Shown: positions 5,788 through 12,713 of the stretch, one piece after another
How positions within the stretch are numbered: the stretch's first letter is position 1
How the letters are laid out: each line of letters starts with the position of its first letter
DNA from: an uncultured Oscillospiraceae bacterium
Lineage (GTDB): Bacteria; Bacillota; Clostridia; Oscillospirales; Oscillospiraceae
Reading direction: 5' to 3'
Assembly: GCA_947624465.1 (NCBI GenBank)
Contig: CANQKJ010000017.1
Location: forward strand, 1 to 17,128
DNA: 17,128 nucleotides
Notes under the pieces: generated by a model
Seen by the model: only the letters and a program-made list of their open reading frames with translations
Told to the model about the DNA's origin: nothing
Databases searched by the model: none
Made by a program: the position numbers and the translations under genes

Positions 5788-6321
5788 ATGGCCGGGTTCA
5801 TCCACAACAAACTGGATATGAAGCTGCTGGCCCTCTACCTGCTCACCCACGCGGCGGCGCCCATCGACTTTGCCACCCTCACCGACCTGGCCATGTGCGA
5901 CGGCGGCGTGGACTACTTTCAGTTCGCCGAGGCCGTGTCCGAACTCTGCGCCAGCGGCCATATCTTCCGGGAGGGAGACCTGTACTCCCCCACCGACAAG
6001 GGCCGCCGGGACGGAAGCGCCGGTGAGAGCCGCCTCTCTCCCGTCATCCGTGCCCGGTGTGACCGCAGGCTGGCCCCTCTGAACGAGGCGCTTCGGCGCA
6101 AGGCCCAGGTCCGGGCCGCTGTGGAGCCGGACGGTGAGAGCTGGCAGGTGTCCCTCTCCATGGACGACGACCGCGGCCCTCTGTTCTCCCTGACCCTGCT
6201 GGCCCCCTCCAAGGAGGAGGGACAGCGCATCGCGGACCACTTCCTCGCCCACCCGGACCGGGTATACAATGGGGTGCTGGGCGCCCTGCTCACCGATGAG
6301 AAAGGAGACGATCCCTCTTGA
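5788..6321 (+). CDS. DUF4364 family winged-helix protein
   Basis: A 177-residue cytosolic protein of the DUF4364 family, which is common in Clostridia. The N-terminal 75 residues look like a winged helix: NKLDMKLLALYLLTHAAAPIDFATLTDLAM, then DYFQFAEAVSELCASGHIF and YSPTDKGR as the wing. The middle (about 80-110) is a basic helical stretch and the C-terminus (115-165) is an alternating strand-helix region. A regulatory or DNA-binding role is likely, but the target is unknown. GGAGG (5776-5780) lies seven bases before ATG 5788. The stop codon overlaps the next start as TTGA, so the two genes are translationally coupled and driven by the promoter at 5730-5758. Confidence 0.85.
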   Translation: MAGFIHNKLDMKLLALYLLTHAAAPIDFATLTDLAMCDGGVDYFQFAEAVSELCASGHIFREGDLYSPTDKGRRDGSAGESRLSPVIRARCDRRLAPLNEALRRKAQVRAAVEPDGESWQVSLSMDDDRGPLFSLTLLAPSKEEGQRIADHFLAHPDRVYNGVLGALLTDEKGDDPS

Positions 6322-7145
6322 TCCGACTTGCCCTGCTGCGATATGTCACCATCATGGACTTTCCCCTGGTGGAGCTGTTTATCTACTTCGCCCTCTACTC
6401 CTTCCTGGGCTGGGTGATGGAGACCTGCTACTGTTCCATCAAGGAGCGCCGTCTGGTGCCCCGGGGCTTCCTGTACGGCCCTGTGTGCCCCATCTACGGC
6501 GGCGGCGTGGTGCTGATGCTGCTGTTCTTTACCCCCCTGAAGGGCAATCTGCCCCTGTTCTACGTGGTGTCCGTGGTGGTGATGACTACCTGGGAGTATC
6601 TTGTGGCCTGGGTGCTGGAGACCACCACCCATGTGAAGTACTGGGACTACTCCAACTACAAGTTCAACATCAAGGGCCGCGTGTGCCTGTGGGTCGCCCT
6701 GGTGTGGGGCGTGCTGTCCTATGTGGTCATCTTCTGGATCCAGCCCCAGGTGGACCGCCTCTATGATCTCATCCCCTATCAGGTCCACTTCGTCCTGGCC
6801 GCCGTGATCCTGGTGCTGTTCCTTGTGGACGCCGTGATGACCATCCATCACCTGGCCCTGGTGTCCAAACTGGTGGTCAGCGTCAACACGCTGGGGCAGG
6901 AGCTGCAGGTGCAGCTGGCCCTGGCCAAGGCCGAGCTGGGCGACAAGGTCAGCGAGGAGGTGGACGCCCTCCAGGACAAGTACCGGGAGCAGATCGCCGG
7001 CCTGGAGAAATACAGCCGCCGTTTCCGCAACCGCTATGCCGATCTGAAGGCCAGCAAGGGGTTCCAGGTCAACCACGAGCATATCGTGGAGGCCGCCAGG
7101 AAGGCCAAAGAGGCCATCCGCAGCGCCGGCCGCCGGTCCGCGTAA
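6318..7145 (+). CDS. CmpB-type putative ABC transporter permease (polytopic membrane protein)
   Basis: A 275-residue integral membrane protein of the family annotated as putative ABC transporter permease (CmpB, PF06541). About five membrane segments are visible, near residues 15-38, 51-72, 79-101, 121-141 and 155-176. Family hallmarks are SFLGWVMETCYCS (28-40), RGFLYGPVCPIYGGG (49-63) and the YWDYSNYKFNIKGRVCLW block (108-125). The C-terminal 95 residues form a charged cytoplasmic helix, probably coiled coil (KAELGDKVSEEVDALQDKYR). No ATPase partner is nearby, so transport is not supported by context. The start is TTG 6318 with AAAGGAGA (6301-6308) upstream, overlapping the DUF4364 stop. The alternative ATG at 6354 has no ribosome binding site. 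A strong terminator follows. Confidence 0.88.
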   Translation: MIRLALLRYVTIMDFPLVELFIYFALYSFLGWVMETCYCSIKERRLVPRGFLYGPVCPIYGGGVVLMLLFFTPLKGNLPLFYVVSVVVMTTWEYLVAWVLETTTHVKYWDYSNYKFNIKGRVCLWVALVWGVLSYVVIFWIQPQVDRLYDLIPYQVHFVLAAVILVLFLVDAVMTIHHLALVSKLVVSVNTLGQELQVQLALAKAELGDKVSEEVDALQDKYREQIAGLEKYSRRFRNRYADLKASKGFQVNHEHIVEAARKAKEAIRSAGRRSA

Positions 7146-7159
7146 CACGATTTTTCAGA

Positions 7160-7192
7160 GGGGCTTCGTCCATGGGGCGGAGCCCCTTTTTT
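7160..7192 (+). terminator. Rho-independent terminator after the CmpB gene
   Basis: GGGGCTTCGTCC and GGGCGGAGCCCC form a 12-bp stem (two G-U pairs) around a 3-base loop, followed by TTTTTT (7187-7192). Confidence 0.9.
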
Positions 7193-7245
7193 ACGCAAAA
7201 ACGTCCACCGCAACGGACGGTTGTCAAATTGGATGGGGTAGTTGG

Positions 7246-7297
7246 TTGCGCTGTCCGGCTCATTTTGCTATGATTAGACCGTCCAAAGGCGCCGGAC
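7246..7297 (+). promoter_or_regulatory. Sigma-A promoter of the XRE regulator with a flanking inverted repeat
   Basis: TTGCGC (7246-7251) and TATGAT (7269-7274) have 17-base spacing. The inverted repeat GTCCGGC (7253-7259) / GCCGGAC (7291-7297) brackets the -10 element and start site, suggesting an operator or looping site for autoregulation. The rest of the 177-base intergenic stretch holds the preceding terminator and a small CGTCC/GGACG dyad at 7202-7219. Confidence 0.65.
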
Positions 7298-7322
7298 AGA
7301 TGAAATTCAAGGAGGCAATTCA

Positions 7323-8090
7323 ATGGAATTTTCCAACCGGCTCTATGAGCTGCGCCGGAAGGCCGGCCTCTCCCAGGAGGAACTGGCCGGCCTGCTCGGG
7401 GTCACCCGGCAGGCGGTCCAGAAGTGGGAGGCTGGCACCTCCCGGCCCGACATGGACAACCTCACCGCCCTGGCCGCCTATTTCAACGTGACATTGGACT
7501 ATCTGGTGCTGGGCAAAGAGGGGGACGCTCTCCCACCACCCGTCCAGGTGATCCACAACCACTATGGCGGCGGGTACGAATTCAGGAGCAAAGCCACCCT
7601 GTTTGGCCTGCCCCTGGTCCACATCAATGTGGGTTACGGCCTCCGCGCCGCCAGAGGGATCATCGCCATCGGGAATCTGGCGGTGGGCGTGGTGTCCATC
7701 GGCGGGGTGGCCGTGGGCGTGTTCTCCCTGGGCGGCGTCGCCCTGGGGCTGCTGTTCGCCTTGGGCGGGCTCGGCGTCGGCGCCCTGTCCCTGGGCGCGT
7801 TTGCTCTGGGCGTCATCTCCATCGGCGGAATTGCCGCCGGCTGGCTGACCTGGGGCGGCATCGCCCTTGGAAAATACGCTGTGGGAGGCGTGGCCGTCGC
7901 GTCAAAGGTCGCCATCGGCGGCGTGGTCTATGGGGGTGTGCTGGAGATCGGTGATGAGGTATCCGGCAAGGGAGGCGCCTTTTTTACCCCTCTGTCTCCC
8001 GGAGACAGGGAGGCGGCCGTCCAAACCATCTACGCCGTTGCGCCCCAGTGGGTCGCCACACTTTTGGAGTTTATCGTCAGGGTGTTTTGA
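7323..8090 (+). CDS. XRE-family regulator with hydrophobic Gly-pentapeptide-repeat C-terminus
   Basis: A 255-residue two-part protein. Residues 1-64 are an HTH_3/XRE domain (LSQEELAGLLGVTRQAVQKWEAG, then LAAYFNVTLDYLVLG), the type found in Firmicutes regulators. A linker (65-95) contains NHYGGGYEF. Residues about 110-200 are strikingly regular: units of five ending in Gly, of the type [GVA]-[VIL]-[AS]-[VIL]-G, with Gly at 117, 122, 127, 132, 137, 142, then 148 to 188 in steps of five. This could form a membrane-embedded region or a compact pentapeptide-type beta solenoid. It resembles hydrophobic tails I remember on some gut Firmicutes proteins of unknown role. GGAGG (7311-7315) precedes ATG 7323. 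The gene stands alone between two terminators. The function is likely a membrane-linked or self-assembling regulator, but this is unproven. Confidence 0.85.
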   Translation: MEFSNRLYELRRKAGLSQEELAGLLGVTRQAVQKWEAGTSRPDMDNLTALAAYFNVTLDYLVLGKEGDALPPPVQVIHNHYGGGYEFRSKATLFGLPLVHINVGYGLRAARGIIAIGNLAVGVVSIGGVAVGVFSLGGVALGLLFALGGLGVGALSLGAFALGVISIGGIAAGWLTWGGIALGKYAVGGVAVASKVAIGGVVYGGVLEIGDEVSGKGGAFFTPLSPGDREAAVQTIYAVAPQWVATLLEFIVRVF

Positions 8091-8096
8091 GCGCGC

Positions 8097-8131
8097 AAAA
8101 AAGCTGCCGCTGGATTTCAGCGGCAGCTTTT
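8097..8131. terminator. Bidirectional terminator between the XRE gene and ispH-rpsA
   Basis: AGCTGCCGCTG (8102-8112), a GATTT loop and CAGCGGCAGCT (8118-8128) form a perfect 11-bp stem. It is flanked by an A-run (8097-8102) on one side and TTTT on the other, so it can stop transcription from both converging operons. Confidence 0.92.
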
Positions 8132-8147
8132 CTATGTCTGGATGGAA

Positions 8148-10178
8148 TTATTCGGCGTCCTCGGCGGCGGGGGCCTCCTCCACGGCAGGAGCGGCCTCAG
8201 GCTCGGCGGCGGGCTCCTCTTCGGGCTCCTCCACGGGAGCGGCCTCTTCCTCGGCGGCCTTGGGTGCGTCGTTCAGGACGGCGCGGATGGACAGGGAGAC
8301 CTTCTTGTTCTCGTTGTCGATGGCGATGATCTTGGCGTCCACCACGTCGCCCTCGGACACGGCGTCGGCGGGCTTCTCCACCCGGTGGTCGGAGAGTTGG
8401 GAGATGTGGATCAGGCCGTCCACGCCGGGGACGATCTCGGCGAAGGCGCCGAAGGTCATCAGCTTGACGATGCGGACGTGGGCCACGTCGCCCACCTCAT
8501 ACTTGGAGGTGAACACGGTCCAGGGCTCCTGGCTGTGGTCCTTCATGCCCAGGGAGATCTTCCGCTTCTCCGGGTCGAAGGAGATGACATAGACCTCCAC
8601 GGGGTCGCCCACGGAGACCACCTCGGCGGGGTTCTTGATGCGGGACCAGGACAGCTCGGAGATGTGGACCATGCCGTCCACCCCGCCGATGTCTACGAAA
8701 GCGCCGTAAGAGGTCAGGCTCTTGACGGTGCCGTGATACCGCTTGCCGTTCTCGATGCTGTTCCACACCTCGGCGGCGGCGGCGGCGCGGGCCTCGGCGG
8801 CCACGGCCCGGATGGAGCCGACCACGCGGCGGCGGGCCTTGTTCACCTCGGTGATGCGCATCTTGACCTTGCTCTTGATCATGTCGGCCAAGTCGGCGCC
8901 GCGGGGCTTGCCGGACTGGGAGGCGGGGATGAACACCCGCACGCCCTTCACGTTGGCCACCAGACCGCCCTTGTTCACCTCGGTGATGGTGCCCTCCAAA
9001 GGCTCCTTGCTCTCCACGGCGTTCTCAACGGTCTCCCAGTTCTTGTGGCTCTCCAGGCGCTTCTTGGACAGGCGGATCTCGCAGTCCCGGTCGCTGTACA
9101 GCACTACCTCGGCCTCGATGGGATCGCCCACCTTGACCACGTCCTCGGGCTTGACGTCGGGATCGTCGCTCAGCTCAGACAGAGGAATGGAAGCGGTAAA
9201 CTTGGTGCCGGTCAGATCGACCTGCACTTCGGTGGGTGTGATGGCAATCACAGTCCCAGTGACCTTATCCCCCGTATTGATAGGCTTGATCGACTCCTCC
9301 AGCATATCCGCGAAGGACTGTTCGATCTCCATGATTTCGTCGCTCATTTTGTTATAGACCTCCTTTATGATCCACCCCGGCGTGGAAGCGCCGGCAGTGA
9401 TTCCAAGCGTATCGACCCTTTGGAACTGTTCCCGGTCAAGGCCATCGGCGCCCTCGGTCTGCACGGTCAGCGGACACCGCTGGGCGCAGAGCTGGGCGAG
9501 CCTCCTGGTGTTGGAGCTCCTCCGGTCTCCAATGACGATCATGCCGTCACACCGGCCGGCCAATTCCTGGGCTTCAGATTGGCGCCTGGACGTAGCACCA
9601 CATATTGTATCAAAAAATTCCGCGTTTGTACACACTTTTTTTGTGTTTTCTACGATTTTTTCCCAATCACTCCGGATCGCTGTGGTTTGGGACACAAAAG
9701 TCAGCGGTTTTCCCGCCAAATTTGGCTGTTTCTCCAAAAGGGCGGACAATCCTTGCCAGTCGGACGCTACCAGGCCGCCCCTCGTACAGCCCAGGATGGC
9801 CGCGATCTCCGGGTGGCGGGCCTCCCCGATGACCACGGGGACGCGGCCGCGCGCCTCCGCGTCCCGCACGATATCGTGGATGCGGGTCACATTGGGACAG
9901 GTGGCGTCGATGATCCTGCATCCTCGGGCGGACAGCCGCTCATAGGCGCTGTCCGGCTCCCCGTGGGCGCGGATGAGGACGGTGGATCCCGTCGGGGCCT
10001 CCTCCGGGCTGCCGATGGTGACGGCCCCCATTTCCTCCAGCCGGCGGATCACCCGCTCATTGTGGGTGAGGTGCCCCAGGAGATACACCGGCCCCTGAGC
10101 GGCGGCCTGCTCCGCCAGCTCCACCGCCCGCCGCACGCCGTAGCAGAAACCGGCGCTCTTTGCCAGCAGGATGTTCAT
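8148..10178 (-). CDS. ispH: Bifunctional IspH (HMBPP reductase) - 30S ribosomal protein S1 fusion
   Basis: A 676-residue fusion. Residues 1-275 are IspH, the [4Fe-4S] enzyme that makes IPP and DMAPP in the last step of the MEP pathway. The three cluster cysteines are Cys12 (GFCYGVRRAV), Cys94 (DATCPNV) and Cys193 (DTICGAT). Substrate residues His39, His72 and His122-Pro-Glu124 and the SSNT motif are present, and the domain ends with the usual ITAGASTPGWII. After a linker of only about 20 residues come four S1 domains (about 302-373, 391-459, 477-546, 561-633) and an acidic Glu/Ala/Pro tail (634-676). The third and fourth domains have the strongest RNA-binding signatures (YGAFVDIGGVDGMVHISELS). 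This fusion is known in Clostridia. The start overlaps the plsC stop (ATGA). A consensus internal start at 9347 could yield S1 alone. Confidence 0.95.
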   Translation of the reverse strand: MNILLAKSAGFCYGVRRAVELAEQAAAQGPVYLLGHLTHNERVIRRLEEMGAVTIGSPEEAPTGSTVLIRAHGEPDSAYERLSARGCRIIDATCPNVTRIHDIVRDAEARGRVPVVIGEARHPEIAAILGCTRGGLVASDWQGLSALLEKQPNLAGKPLTFVSQTTAIRSDWEKIVENTKKVCTNAEFFDTICGATSRRQSEAQELAGRCDGMIVIGDRRSSNTRRLAQLCAQRCPLTVQTEGADGLDREQFQRVDTLGITAGASTPGWIIKEVYNKMSDEIMEIEQSFADMLEESIKPINTGDKVTGTVIAITPTEVQVDLTGTKFTASIPLSELSDDPDVKPEDVVKVGDPIEAEVVLYSDRDCEIRLSKKRLESHKNWETVENAVESKEPLEGTITEVNKGGLVANVKGVRVFIPASQSGKPRGADLADMIKSKVKMRITEVNKARRRVVGSIRAVAAEARAAAAAEVWNSIENGKRYHGTVKSLTSYGAFVDIGGVDGMVHISELSWSRIKNPAEVVSVGDPVEVYVISFDPEKRKISLGMKDHSQEPWTVFTSKYEVGDVAHVRIVKLMTFGAFAEIVPGVDGLIHISQLSDHRVEKPADAVSEGDVVDAKIIAIDNENKKVSLSIRAVLNDAPKAAEEEAAPVEEPEEEPAAEPEAAPAVEEAPAAEDAE
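9345..9366 (-). promoter_or_regulatory. Internal ribosome binding site and ATG at the IspH/S1 junction
   Basis: On the minus strand, AAAGGAGGTC (9366-9357) is followed after about 10 bases by ATG (9347-9345), in frame, opening the peptide MSDEIMEIEQSF. It lies exactly at the end of the IspH domain and before the first S1 domain. Initiation here would give a free 399-residue S1 protein. The DNA pattern is certain; its use is inference. Confidence 0.6.
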
Positions 10179-10768
10179 TCCGCCTGCACCGCCAGGGCGC
10201 GGATGCGCCCCATCAGCTCGTCGGCGATATTCTGCAGCTCGTTGGAGCTTGGCTTGCGGCCCTCGAACTCCGGGTGAAAGGGCTGCCCGAAGACCACGGC
10301 GGTCCTGCGGAAGATCCGCTTCTTTGGGGCGATGTAAACCGGCACCAGGGGCGCGCCGGTGCGGGTGGCGAACATCACCGCCCCGGTGTGGGCCTCGGAG
10401 GTCTCCCCCTCCCTGACGCGGGTCCCCTCAGGGAAGATGAGCAGACGCTCGCCGGCCTTCAGCACCCGCAGGGCCTCCTTGACGGCGGCCACATCCGCGG
10501 AACCCCGTTTCACCCCGAAGATACCGGCTTTTTTCAGGATCCAGCCCACCACCGGCCAGCGCATGATCTCCTCTTTTGCCATCACGTGGATCTGGCGTTT
10601 CCGCCCCAGGGCGCACACCACATACAGGGGGTCTCCCGCGGTGGTGTGGTTGCCGCAAAACACGGCGGCCCCCTCCGGAATGTTCTCCGCGCCAATGATC
10701 CGCCAGGGGTGAAAGATACGCATGAACAGCCAGACCAGCGGGTAGATAACGGCGTACATTTTATTCAT
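10175..10768 (-). CDS. plsC: 1-acyl-sn-glycerol-3-phosphate acyltransferase
   Basis: A 197-residue membrane-associated acyltransferase that makes phosphatidic acid from lysophosphatidic acid. It has an N-terminal hydrophobic segment (YAVIYPLVWLFMRIF). Motif I is NHTTAGD, with the catalytic His41 and Asp46 spacing HxxxxD kept. Motif II lies around GIFGVKRG. Motif III is FPEGTR near residue 114 and motif IV is APLVPVYI near 138. The length is that of the short PlsC group. ATG 10768 has GAGGAA upstream. It overlaps the cmk stop by eight bases, and its own stop overlaps the ispH start (ATGA), giving a tight cmk-plsC-ispH-rpsA transcript. Confidence 0.94.
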   Translation of the reverse strand: MNKMYAVIYPLVWLFMRIFHPWRIIGAENIPEGAAVFCGNHTTAGDPLYVVCALGRKRQIHVMAKEEIMRWPVVGWILKKAGIFGVKRGSADVAAVKEALRVLKAGERLLIFPEGTRVREGETSEAHTGAVMFATRTGAPLVPVYIAPKKRIFRRTAVVFGQPFHPEFEGRKPSSNELQNIADELMGRIRALAVQAE

Positions 10769-11459
10769 TCGGTGTTCCTCCCATACGCTCCCGGATGATC
10801 CGCAGCAGCAGCCGGTAACTGCCCTCGAAGTCCAGCTTGGTGGTGTCCGCCGGCACGGCGTCCTCCGCCTGCCTCAGCGGGGCCGACGCCCGATTGGTAT
10901 CCCTCGCGTCCCGCTCCATGACCTCCTGCAGGACCCGGGCTTTGTCGGCGGACTGGCCACGCTCCAGAAGCTCCCGCCAGCGGCGCTCGGCCCGGGCCTC
11001 CGGAGTCGCGGTGAGAAAAATCTTCACGTCGGCGTTGGGCAGCACCACGGTGCCGATATCCCGTCCGTCCATGATGACATCGTGCTTCCGCGCCAGCTCC
11101 CGCTGGGTGTCCAGCAGGAAGGCCCGGACGGCGGGGATAGCTGCCGCCTTGGAGGCCCCGGCGGACACCCGGTTCTCCCGGATGGCCCCGGTCACGTCCT
11201 CCCCGTTCAGATACATATGCTGGAGGCCGTCCCCGTCGTAGTCCATGCCGATGCGGATATCGGGCAGCAGGGCGGCCACCCGGCTCTCATCGGCGGGGTC
11301 GATCCCCGCCCGGAGGGCTGCCAGCGCCACGGTCCGATAAATGGCCCCGGTGTCTACATAGTGATATCCCAGCTCCTTCGCCAGCCGCTTGGCCAGGGTG
11401 GACTTTCCCGCCCCGGAGGGGCCGTCGATGGCGATGCTCCTGTGCTTTTTCAAATCCAT
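10761..11459 (-). CDS. cmk: Cytidylate kinase
   Basis: A 232-residue cytosolic kinase converting CMP/dCMP to the diphosphates with ATP. The P-loop GPSGAGKST (13-21) is at the N-terminus. DTGAIYRTVAL (36-46) is the CMP-binding signature, and IMDGRDIGTVVLPNADVKIFL (about 129-150) is the typical Cmk Walker-B/CMP-specific region. RDARDTNRASAPL carries the Asp-Arg-Asp-type lid residues seen in bacterial Cmk. The length fits the family (about 220-230). Its start is nine bases after the flavoprotein stop, with a weak GGAG at short spacing, so translation may rely on coupling. The adjacency to rpsA is a widely conserved arrangement. Confidence 0.95.
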   Translation of the reverse strand: MDLKKHRSIAIDGPSGAGKSTLAKRLAKELGYHYVDTGAIYRTVALAALRAGIDPADESRVAALLPDIRIGMDYDGDGLQHMYLNGEDVTGAIRENRVSAGASKAAAIPAVRAFLLDTQRELARKHDVIMDGRDIGTVVLPNADVKIFLTATPEARAERRWRELLERGQSADKARVLQEVMERDARDTNRASAPLRQAEDAVPADTTKLDFEGSYRLLLRIIRERMGGTPNE

Positions 11460-11468
11460 CCGCTCCGT

Positions 11469-12713
11469 TTACCTGATATAATCCGCGGCGCTCTCTCCCG
11501 CCGCGTGGCCGGTGGCCCACGCGATCTGGAGGTTGAAGCCGCCGGTGTAGGCGTCCACGTCCAGCACCTCCCCGGCGAAGAACAGGCCGGGGACCAGCTT
11601 GGACATCATCGTTTTCGGGTCCACCTCCGACACCTTGACGCCCCCGGAGGTGATGATGGCCTCCTCGACAGGCCTTGGGCCGGAAACAGCCACCACAAAG
11701 CCCTTGAACTGCTCCAGCAGGCGGCGGCGCTCCCCCCTGGTGACATCGTGGGCCTTTTTCTCCGGCGGGATGCCCGCCCGCTCCAGCAGCACCGGGATCA
11801 GCAGCCGGGGAGCCAGAGAACCCATCAGATTGGCCATGTCCCGGTTGGCCCCCTGGGTCAGCTCCCGGACCAGGCGGGCGTCCAAGGTCTCCTCGTCCAG
11901 GGCGGGTTTCAGGTCGATGACGCAGGTATAGCTGTCCCGCCCAAAGTCCCGCATATGGGCGCTGGCGCTGAGTATCAGCGGGCCGGACAGGCCGAAGTGG
12001 GTGAACAGCAGCTCCCCCTGCTCCTGATAGACGACCTTCCCTTTCTGGTTTTTCACCATGAGGGACACGTTTTTCAGGGCAAGCCCCCGCATCCGGGCGC
12101 AGCAGGGGTCCGGGGACTCCAGCGGCACCAGGGATGGCGCGGGCGTAACGACGGTGTGGCCCATTTTTCCCGCCAGCCGATACCCGTCCCCGGTGGAGCC
12201 GGTGGCCGGATAGGACAGTCCGCCTGTGGCAAGGATTAACGCCTTACAGCCATTAATAACACTGCTGTTTTCCGTGGAAATGTCCAGCGTTTCGGCGGGA
12301 GTTCGGGACAGGCCGGTCACCCGGTCACGCCGCAGCTCCACCCTCAGGCGCTTCAGCTCAAAGAACAGGACGTCCACGATATCGGCGGCCCTGTCCGACC
12401 GGGGAAAGACCCGGTTCCCCCGCTCCACCTTCAACGGCACGCCCAGGCCGGTGAAAAATTTCTCCGTGTCGGCGGGGGAAAAGCGGCTCATGGCGCTGTA
12501 CAGGAACCTGCCGTTTCGGGGCGTGGAGGCCAGCGCCTCCTCCACCGTACAGTGGTTGGTGACATTGCACCTGCCCTTTCCGGTGATATACAGCTTGCGG
12601 CCAACCTTCTCGTTGGGCTCCAGCAGGAGGACGGACGCCCCGGCCCTGGCGGCGGTGATGGCCGCCATCATGCCCGCGGCACCCGCGCCCGCGATGACGA
12701 TATCCCGGCTCAC
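11469..12713 (-). CDS. YhiN/HI0933-family FAD-dependent oxidoreductase
   Basis: A 414-residue flavoprotein of the HI0933/YhiN family (NAD(P)/FAD-dependent oxidoreductase, BaiN-like fold). The dinucleotide-binding motif GAGAAG is at residues 9-14. It is followed by the family signature GKGRCNVTN (46-54), the middle motif ILATGGLSYPATGSTGDGY and the C-terminal FAD motif FFAGEVLDVDAYTGGFNLQ. The substrate of this family is not settled. The start is GTG 12713, in a GTGA overlap with the upstream regulator's stop and with GGTGGAG about ten bases upstream. A longer in-frame reading to 13100 would overlap the regulator and its extra residues look like shadow sequence. It is co-transcribed with the RpiR-type regulator and cmk. 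Confidence 0.93.
   Translation of the reverse strand: MSRDIVIAGAGAAGMMAAITAARAGASVLLLEPNEKVGRKLYITGKGRCNVTNHCTVEEALASTPRNGRFLYSAMSRFSPADTEKFFTGLGVPLKVERGNRVFPRSDRAADIVDVLFFELKRLRVELRRDRVTGLSRTPAETLDISTENSSVINGCKALILATGGLSYPATGSTGDGYRLAGKMGHTVVTPAPSLVPLESPDPCCARMRGLALKNVSLMVKNQKGKVVYQEQGELLFTHFGLSGPLILSASAHMRDFGRDSYTCVIDLKPALDEETLDARLVRELTQGANRDMANLMGSLAPRLLIPVLLERAGIPPEKKAHDVTRGERRRLLEQFKGFVVAVSGPRPVEEAIITSGGVKVSEVDPKTMMSKLVPGLFFAGEVLDVDAYTGGFNLQIAWATGHAAGESAADYIR

Noticed and set aside
5919..7148. A 409-codon open frame on the minus strand opposite DUF4364 and CmpB
   Set aside because: The protein is dominated by His, Gln and Gly, a mirror of the GC-rich codon use on the other strand. No ribosome binding site or family match is visible.
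9300..9370. Possible frameshift or assembly error joining ispH and rpsA
   Set aside because: The frame is continuous, both domains are complete, and the same fusion is established in Clostridia. The internal ribosome binding site is better explained as a retained second start.
8142..10277. A 711-codon open frame on the plus strand opposite ispH-rpsA
   Set aside because: It is antisense to the ispH-rpsA fusion. The composition is His/Gly/Leu/Asp-rich without motifs, and it runs through the bidirectional terminator side and into plsC.
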